DNA of 64,000 nt, from positions 1-64,000 of the forward strand of contig NZ_JZKH01000033.1 in NCBI RefSeq assembly GCF_000961885.1, in the 5' to 3' direction. Each line of letters opens with the position of its first letter. The first letter of the stretch is position 1. Below the pieces are notes generated by a model. It was given only the letters and a program-made list of their open reading frames with translations, ran no database searches and was not told the DNA's origin. Origin of the DNA: Streptomyces rubellomurinus (GTDB taxonomy: Bacteria > Actinomycetota > Actinomycetes > Streptomycetales > Streptomycetaceae). Shown piece after piece: positions 59,198-64,000 of the stretch. Both the position numbers and the translations under genes were made by a program.

Positions 59198-60190
59198 TCA
59201 GTTCGCCTCGGGCCCGAAGCGCCGCTTGTACGCAGACGGCGTGATGCCCGTCCCGCGGCGCATCAGGGCGCGCAGATTGGCCGCGGTGCCCAGCCCGCTC
59301 AGCCGTGCGACGACCTCGAAGCGTGACTCGCCCCGCTCGATCAGTCGGCAGGCCAGGGCGAGCCGTTCCCCCGTGAGCCACCTCAGCGGGGTCGTTCCCA
59401 GCTGTGCCCGGAAGCGGCGGTGCAGTGTCGCCGGGCTGACCGCCGCCCGCGCCGCGAGGTCGGCGATCGTGAGCGGCGAGTCGAGGTGTTCCTGCGCCCA
59501 GGCCAGGACCGGTGCCAGGGACTGGTCGGGGAGGTCGGGCACGGGGCGCTCGACGAACTGCCGCTGCCCGCCGTCGCGGTGCGCCGCGAAGACCAGTCGC
59601 CGGCTGACCGAGTTGGCGACCTCGGCACCGTGGTCGCGCCGGACCACGTGCAGCCCGAGGTCGAGTGCGGCCGCGCTCCCGGCGGCGGTGAGGATGTCAC
59701 CGTCGTCCACGAACAGCACGTCCGACTCTAGCCGGACGGCGGGGAAGCGGGAGCGGAAGGAGTCGGCCCACTGCCAGTGGGCCGTGGCCCGGCGCCCGTC
59801 GAGGACACCGGCCTCGGCGAGGGTGAAGGCCCCGCTGCAGAAGCCGATCAGGCGAGCGCCGCGCGCGTGCGCCCGTGCGATGGCGTCGAGCACCGCGGGC
59901 CGGCGGGGCACCTCCACATCGGGGCGGTTGGGGACGATCAGGGTGTCCGCCGTCTCGGCCGCCTCCAGGCCGGCGACCCCGGTGAGGGTGAAGAAGCCGT
60001 CCCGCATCGCGGTCGACGGCTCGGGGGAGCAGAGCCGGAAGTCGTAGAGCTCGCGGCCGATCTCCGGCCTGCGCAGGCCGAAGACCTCGGTCGCGCAGCC
60101 GAGCTCGAACGGGTTCGAGTTCTCGTCCACGATCACGACCACCCGGTGGGCGCCCGCCTCACGAGCCCGTTGCGAGGATTCTTTCGCCAT
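59198..60190 (-). CDS. GlxA-type regulator (DJ-1/PfpI domain plus AraC HTH)
   Basis: 330 aa from ATG (a TTG lies two codons upstream). N-terminal glutamine-amidotransferase-like domain (VVVIVDENSNPFELGCATEVFG) with the Cys-containing GFCSGAFTL, then an AraC HTH (LTIADLAARAAVSPATLHRRFRAQLGTTPLRWLTGERLALA). Divergent from the cupin gene over 52 bp, so the two form a regulator-target pair. Confidence 0.92.
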   Translation of the reverse strand: MAKESSQRAREAGAHRVVVIVDENSNPFELGCATEVFGLRRPEIGRELYDFRLCSPEPSTAMRDGFFTLTGVAGLEAAETADTLIVPNRPDVEVPRRPAVLDAIARAHARGARLIGFCSGAFTLAEAGVLDGRRATAHWQWADSFRSRFPAVRLESDVLFVDDGDILTAAGSAAALDLGLHVVRRDHGAEVANSVSRRLVFAAHRDGGQRQFVERPVPDLPDQSLAPVLAWAQEHLDSPLTIADLAARAAVSPATLHRRFRAQLGTTPLRWLTGERLALACRLIERGESRFEVVARLSGLGTAANLRALMRRGTGITPSAYKRRFGPEAN

Positions 60191-60242
60191 GTGCAATTCC
60201 TAGCACTCACGCCGCCCGTGCGAGGCGGCCGAGGATGAGGCC

Positions 60243-60638
60243 ATGAGCAACCAGCCGATCCTTATCTCCCAGGCCTTGGCCTCCTTCGACGCGCTGTGGA
60301 GTCCGCGCATCGTCACCCGCGTCAACGACTACGACGTCCGGGTCGCGAAGGTCGAGGGCGAGCACATCTGGCACGCCCACGACGACACCGACGAGTTCTT
60401 CCTGGTGCTGGACGGGGAGCTGCACATCTCCCTGCGCGGGCCCGAGGGCGAGCGCACCGTCCGGCTGCCGAAGGGGGCGGTCTTCACCGTGCCCGCGGGT
60501 ACCGAGCACCGGCCGTTCGCGCCGTCCGGCGCCGCGATCCTCATGTTCGAGCCGACCGGCACGCCGACCGTGGGCGACCGCCACGACGAGGTCCCCGCCC
60601 ATGTGGACGCGACGACCGGACACGTCCTCGACGTCTGA
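60243..60638 (+). CDS. small cupin protein
   Basis: 131 aa; ATG with GAGGATGAGG upstream. Single cupin barrel with metal-ligand motifs HIWHAHDDTDEFFLVLDG and PAGTEHRPF. Size and pattern fit isolated cupins acting as isomerases or dioxygenase-like enzymes. Substrate unknown; probably regulated by the divergent GlxA-type protein. Confidence 0.85.
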   Translation: MSNQPILISQALASFDALWSPRIVTRVNDYDVRVAKVEGEHIWHAHDDTDEFFLVLDGELHISLRGPEGERTVRLPKGAVFTVPAGTEHRPFAPSGAAILMFEPTGTPTVGDRHDEVPAHVDATTGHVLDV

Positions 60639-60654
60639 GCGACTCCCCGGGGGC

Positions 60655-61338
60655 TCAGGGCGGGCCGAGGGCGTCGCAGACCGTGCTGGTCGTCCAGCAG
60701 GGCGCGGCGCCCGGCCGGGTGGCGAGGTAGGCGGCGGTGCGCCAGGGGCCCCAGCGGTGGACGCGGACGAGAGCGGTGGCGATGTTCCGGAGGTAGGCCG
60801 GGCTGGGCGGGTTGAGGAGGGCCGCGGCCCCGGCGAGGTCCCAGGGGGCGGTGAAGGTGAGCAGGGGGTGTCCGTCGAGGTCGCCCGGACGGAGGAGGGT
60901 CTCGTAACGCCCGGGGCCGAGACGGTGGCGCCCGGTGGCGAGGACGGGCCCGAGGTCGAGGTCCGTACCGGGGCTGCGGCGCATCTCCTGGGCGGCGATG
61001 TCGCTGAACTGGCCGGCGGTGATCAGGTACGCCGCGCAGGCCGTCCACCCGGGGGCGTGCGGGTCGTAGAACGCGCGTCCGCCGCCCCAGAGGGTGGAGG
61101 TGGTGGCGAAGTAGAGGGTGCCGGGCAGGGTGGTGGTCGTCCGGCGGCGCGGCGGGCGGGGGTCGCGGCAGCCCGGGTGGGCGAGGGCGGCGCCGGGGGG
61201 CCTGCCGCCGCGCAGGTAGCGGGCGAGGCGGTCGGGGTTCAGGTTCGAGCCGTACGCGGCGTACCAGACGAGTCGCTCTCCGGGCCCGTCCGGGTGCCCG
61301 GCGCACGGGGCGGTGGGACGGCTCGGGAAGGCGCTCAC
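60655..61338 (-). CDS. gamma-glutamylcyclotransferase-like protein
   Basis: 227 aa from GTG, overlapping the upstream gene by 4 nt (GTGA). The N-terminal YAAYGSNLNPDRLARYLRGG is the YGSN motif of the GGCT/AIG2-like fold; GCRDPRP follows. The catalytic Glu typical of GGCT is not certain. Coupled to the PEP-mutase-family enzyme, so the two act together, perhaps in a small phosphonate- or amide-type conversion (inference). Confidence 0.75.
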   Translation of the reverse strand: MSAFPSRPTAPCAGHPDGPGERLVWYAAYGSNLNPDRLARYLRGGRPPGAALAHPGCRDPRPPRRRTTTTLPGTLYFATTSTLWGGGRAFYDPHAPGWTACAAYLITAGQFSDIAAQEMRRSPGTDLDLGPVLATGRHRLGPGRYETLLRPGDLDGHPLLTFTAPWDLAGAAALLNPPSPAYLRNIATALVRVHRWGPWRTAAYLATRPGAAPCWTTSTVCDALGPP

Positions 61339-62159
61339 CGAGGCGGGGCGGTGTCCGTCAGGAGCCGGTTGAGTTCCTGGTAGGGGATGGTCTCCGCCAG
61401 TGACGCGTAGGTCCCGGTCGTGGCCAGCTCCTCGGCGGCCCGCCGGACCAGGGCGTAGACGGCCGCGGCGATGTTGGAGCCGAGGCTGACGCGGGCGACG
61501 CCCAGGGCCGCGAGTTCGGCGACGCTCGGCGCGCCGGCGGCCGCCAGGACGTTCACCGGCGCGGCGATCCCCCGGGTCAGCGACGCCACGTCGTCGGGGG
61601 TGGTCGCGAAGGGCACGAAGATCCCGCTGGCCCCCGCCTCCAGGTAGCGCGCCGCTCGGGCGAGCGTCTCGTCGAGGCGGCCCTCGGGCTCGCCGATCCC
61701 CTTGAAGTACACGTCGGTGCGCGCGTTGATGTAGAGCGGGACGGCGGCCCGGTCGGCGGCGTGGCGCGCCGCCGCGAGCCGCTCGGCGAAGTCGGCCGGG
61801 TGCCGGTCGCCGTCCTCGATGTTGATGCCGACCGCGCCGGCCTCGATGACGGCCTCGACGGTGTCGGCCACCTCCTCGGGCGTGGCACCGAAGCCGCCTT
61901 CGACGTCGACGGTCACGGGGACGTCGAGGGCGCGGGCGACGCGGCGGATCAGCGCGAGCGCGTCGGCCCGGTCGAGGCGGTCGCCGTCCGGGGCGCCGAG
62001 CGCCCACGCCACGCCCGCACTCGTGGTGGCGACGGCCGGAGCGCCGGTGGCGGCGACGACGCGGGCACCGGCGACGTCCCAGACGTTGGCCAGGACGAGC
62101 GGGCTCCCGGGAACGTGCAGCTCACGGAAACGGACGGCTTTGTCACGCTGCGAGGCCAT
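61335..62159 (-). CDS. isocitrate lyase/PEP mutase-family enzyme
   Basis: 274 aa from ATG. Conserved parts: VLANVWDVAGARVV, ATTSAGVAWALG, VTVDVEGGFG, GINIEDGD, INARTDVYF. The barrel and its DxE-type metal residues place it with the isocitrate lyase/PEP mutase superfamily; the subclass (mutase, lyase or hydrolase) cannot be told. Its stop overlaps the start of the GGCT-like gene. Start chosen at the ATG before SQRDKAVRF, where the family begins. Confidence 0.88.
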   Translation of the reverse strand: MASQRDKAVRFRELHVPGSPLVLANVWDVAGARVVAATGAPAVATTSAGVAWALGAPDGDRLDRADALALIRRVARALDVPVTVDVEGGFGATPEEVADTVEAVIEAGAVGINIEDGDRHPADFAERLAAARHAADRAAVPLYINARTDVYFKGIGEPEGRLDETLARAARYLEAGASGIFVPFATTPDDVASLTRGIAAPVNVLAAAGAPSVAELAALGVARVSLGSNIAAAVYALVRRAAEELATTGTYASLAETIPYQELNRLLTDTAPPR

Positions 62160-62431
62160 ACCCCGAGCCAACCACGCCCACCCCCCACGGACCACCCGAA
62201 CCGGCGCCGGGGCGCCCGAGGCCCGATCGCGGGCCGATCCAGCGGGTGTACGAGGCGGTGCGGGCGGTAGCCGCACGCGTGGCGCGCGATCGGCGTACTG
62301 AGTAGACCCCGCTGGATCCCGGCCCCACGGCCGCGGCGGAATCCGGTTGCACGGGCGGGGTGGTGGGTGGTGGTGTGGCCGGGCGCGGCCCGGGCCGGGG
62401 CGCGCTGCTGCTGAGGCTTCGGGGAGGACGG

Positions 62432-62995
62432 ATGGACATCGTCTCGTTGGTTCCGGTGACCACGGACCGGCTGGTGCTGCGCCCGTTCGCGGCGGGGGAC
62501 GCGGCCGACGTGTTCGCGTACCAGGGGCTGGAGTCGGTGGCGCGTTACCTGTACCGCGAGCCGTACTCGCGCGAGCGCTGCGAGGAGTTGGTGGCTTCCC
62601 GGGCGCGGTGTCTCTCCTGGGGCGAGGAGGGGGACGCGCTGGCGCTGGCGGTGTGCCGGCGCGGGCTGCCGGGGGTGGTGGGGGAGGTGTCGCTGAAGGT
62701 GGCGTCGGCGTATGCGCGGCAGGCGGAGATCGGGTGGTCGCTGCATCCGGACCACGAGGGCCACGGGTACGCGACGGAGGCGGCCTCGGCCCTCGCGGCG
62801 CTGGCGTTCGACGCGCTGGGCGTGCACCGGGTGTTCGCGCGCTTGGACGTGGAGAACGCGGGGTCGGTGGGCGTGTGCGAGCGGCTGGGGATGCGCCGGG
62901 AGGCGCACCTGGTGGAGAACGACCTTGACGTGGACGGGCGGCGCTGGGGCAGCGAGTACGTGTACGCGGCGCTCGCGCGTGACCTGAGGCGCTGA
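62432..62995 (+). CDS. GNAT acetyltransferase (RimJ-type)
   Basis: 187 aa; ATG with GGGGAGG upstream. N-terminal TDRLVLRPFAAGDA, then EIGWSLHPDHEGHGYATEAASALAALAF with the acetyl-CoA loop (GHGYATEA) and NAGSVGVCERLG. It transfers acetyl to a small-molecule or protein amine; the target is unknown. A 271-bp gap lies upstream with no gene seen. A perfect hairpin follows. Confidence 0.9.
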   Translation: MDIVSLVPVTTDRLVLRPFAAGDAADVFAYQGLESVARYLYREPYSRERCEELVASRARCLSWGEEGDALALAVCRRGLPGVVGEVSLKVASAYARQAEIGWSLHPDHEGHGYATEAASALAALAFDALGVHRVFARLDVENAGSVGVCERLGMRREAHLVENDLDVDGRRWGSEYVYAALARDLRR

Positions 62996-63049
62996 GGTGC
63001 TGAGACCGCAGCGGAAGCGGGGCCCGTGCTCGGGCGTGGACGGCCTCGC

Positions 63050-63088
63050 TGTGCGCGAGAAGTCGGCGGGGCCGACTTCTCGCGCACA
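63050..63088. terminator. 18-bp perfect hairpin
   Basis: TGTGCGCGAGAAGTCGGC (63050-63067) pairs exactly with 63071-63088 around GGG, between the convergent acetyltransferase and carbonic anhydrase genes. Confidence 0.9.
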
Positions 63089-63120
63089 CGGCCCGCTCAC
63101 CGCTGCCCGGTGCGTGGGGG

Positions 63121-63741
63121 TCAGGTGAGGCTGTGGCCGGTGATGAGGCGGGCCTGGCCGTCGTGCAGGCGGTAGGACAGGCCGACGACGGCGACCTTGC
63201 CGCCGGCGGCGCGGGTGGCGAGCAGGTGGGAGCGTTCGAGGAGGAGGTCGACGGTCTGGCGGATGTGTTCGTCGACGATGGCGTCGGGGTCCTCGATGCC
63301 GGCGGCCCGTGCGGCGAGCACGCTGGGTGTGACGCGCTCGACGACGTCGCGGACGAAGCCGCCGGGGAGCTGTCCTTGCTCGAGGGAGTCGAGCGCGGCG
63401 GCGACGGCTCCGCAGGAGTCGTGGCCGAGGACGACGACGAGCGGGCAGTCCAGGACGCTGACTCCGTATTCGATGCTGCCGAGCGCCTCGGCGCCGGTGA
63501 CGTGCCCGGCGGTGCGGACGACGAACAGGTCGCCCAGCCCCTGGTCGAAGATGATCTCCGCGGCCAGTCGGGAGTCGGAGCAGCCGAACAGGACCGCGAA
63601 GGGGCGCTGGGCGGGGGCGAGTGCGGCACGCCGGCCGGCGTCCTGGTTGGGGTGTTCGGGCTTGCCGGCGACGAACCGGGCGTTGCCTTCCAGGAGTGCC
63701 TGCAGGGCCTCGGCGGGGCCGGGTATGGGGGAGGGGGTCAT
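63121..63741 (-). CDS. beta-carbonic anhydrase
   Basis: 206 aa from ATG (GTG 9 nt further up). Zinc ligands Cys54 in FGCSDSR with the paired Asp56/Arg58, and His107 and Cys110 in LGHDSCGA; AGHVTGAEALGSIEYGV is the family core. It interconverts CO2 and bicarbonate in the cytoplasm. The protein is of usual length. Monocistronic. Confidence 0.93.
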   Translation of the reverse strand: MTPSPIPGPAEALQALLEGNARFVAGKPEHPNQDAGRRAALAPAQRPFAVLFGCSDSRLAAEIIFDQGLGDLFVVRTAGHVTGAEALGSIEYGVSVLDCPLVVVLGHDSCGAVAAALDSLEQGQLPGGFVRDVVERVTPSVLAARAAGIEDPDAIVDEHIRQTVDLLLERSHLLATRAAGGKVAVVGLSYRLHDGQARLITGHSLT

Positions 63742-63839
63742 GGTCACCACCCTAGATCGGGGTGCCCGGCCCCGGCGGGGCGACCCCGTGGTCGGGGGCA
63801 GGGTGGTGGGTGTCGGGGCGGTTCGCTAGCGTGGTGTCC

Positions 63840-64000
63840 GTGGCGGCCCGGGTGTCTTTGGATGATCTTGTTCGGTTGCGTCAGGCTCGTGACCGCATGG
63901 ACCGCGACTACGACCAGCCGCTGGACGTGGCTGCGCTGGCCGCGGCCGCCCTCATGTCCTCGGGGCACTTCTCTCGCAGCTTCCGTGCCGCGTACGGCGA
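63840..64000 (+). CDS. AraC-family regulator, 5' part
   Basis: Cut by the window end. From GTG (other GTGs lie 6 and 9 nt upstream) the translation reads AARVSLDDLVRLRQARDRMDRDY and then the HTH start LDVAALAAAALMSSGHFSRSFRAAYG, the AraC pattern. The rest is outside the window; a small VOC or esterase gene often follows in relatives. Confidence 0.8.
   Translation, partial: MAARVSLDDLVRLRQARDRMDRDYDQPLDVAALAAAALMSSGHFSRSFRAAYG

Noticed and set aside
61949..63100. Minus-strand frame spanning the acetyltransferase and PEP-mutase upstream region
   Set aside because: The plus strand acetyltransferase has clear GNAT motifs; this frame is His/Arg/Pro rich.
1..64000. Mobile elements, attL/attR or CRISPR arrays
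   Set aside because: No transposase, integrase or spacer-type repeats were seen; the repeats found are short and local.

Overview
The window is high-GC actinomycete DNA, most likely from a Streptomycetaceae genome (Streptomyces or Kitasatospora). The evidence is strong third-position GC bias, many GTG starts, ATGA/GTGA gene overlaps, and typical streptomycete families (GH18 chitinase with a DasR-like site, LCP protein, G1 and streptogrisin-type secreted peptidases, SpoIIE-type phosphatase). No rRNA, tRNA, CRISPR array, integrase or transposase was seen.

Region 1 (1-11543) is the downstream end of a modular type I polyketide synthase. The first gene is cut by the window edge and shows AT tail-DH-ER-KR-ACP plus a C-terminal docking helix. 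The second gene is complete: docking helix, KS-AT(methylmalonyl type)-KR-ACP, then KS, a shortened AT whose catalytic Ser is Gly, and a C-terminal ketosteroid-isomerase-like (NTF2-fold) domain. There is no ACP or thioesterase after it. This unusual termination unit is the main biosynthetic novelty. A 20-bp-stem terminator closes the cluster.

Region 2 (11618-15341) is an envelope-signalling group: a polytopic COG4705-like membrane protein, a His-rich PepSY-like membrane-anchored protein, and a divergent OmpR-type response regulator/sensor kinase pair. Between the divergent genes lie CTGAAGA direct repeats that may be the operator.

Region 3 (15388-39000) is a mosaic of short transcription units: secreted chitinase, ABC-F ATPase, FAD oxidoreductase (probably leaderless), VOC protein, XRE-cupin regulator, signal peptidase I, zinc-ribbon protein, LCP ligase, EF-hand protein, SpoIIE-type phosphatase, ROK regulator, a frameshifted streptogrisin-type protease, a TenA-like protein, a YVTN propeller, a LysR/SDR/SnoaL-like group and a G1 peptidase. 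Strong hairpins separate many of these units.

Region 4 (39093-52910) is AAA+/vWA rich. A four-gene operon linked by 4-nt overlaps (MoxR ATPase, bpX5-like protein, degenerate vWA plus beta-propeller, bpX6-like plus membrane segment plus propeller) matches the MoxR-vWA-beta-propeller ternary systems proposed as NTP-dependent conflict systems. About 2.5 kb further on is a second AAA+ operon (conserved hypothetical, MoxR-type ATPase, metallopeptidase-VWA protein) on the opposite strand. Between them lie a double-MerR (TioE-like) regulator and an erythromycin-esterase homologue, which share an intergenic region with TGAGAC palindromes.

Region 5 (53168-64000) has accessory metabolism and regulators: polysaccharide deacetylase, thiol peroxidase, TetR, APH-type kinase, quinone oxidoreductase, HEAT-repeat protein, GlxA-type regulator with divergent cupin, a PEP-mutase-family enzyme coupled to a gamma-glutamylcyclotransferase-like protein, GNAT acetyltransferase, beta-carbonic anhydrase and the start of an AraC regulator. 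A 16-bp tandem repeat lies in the 518-bp gap before the TetR gene. All family assignments come from reading the translations; no database search was run.
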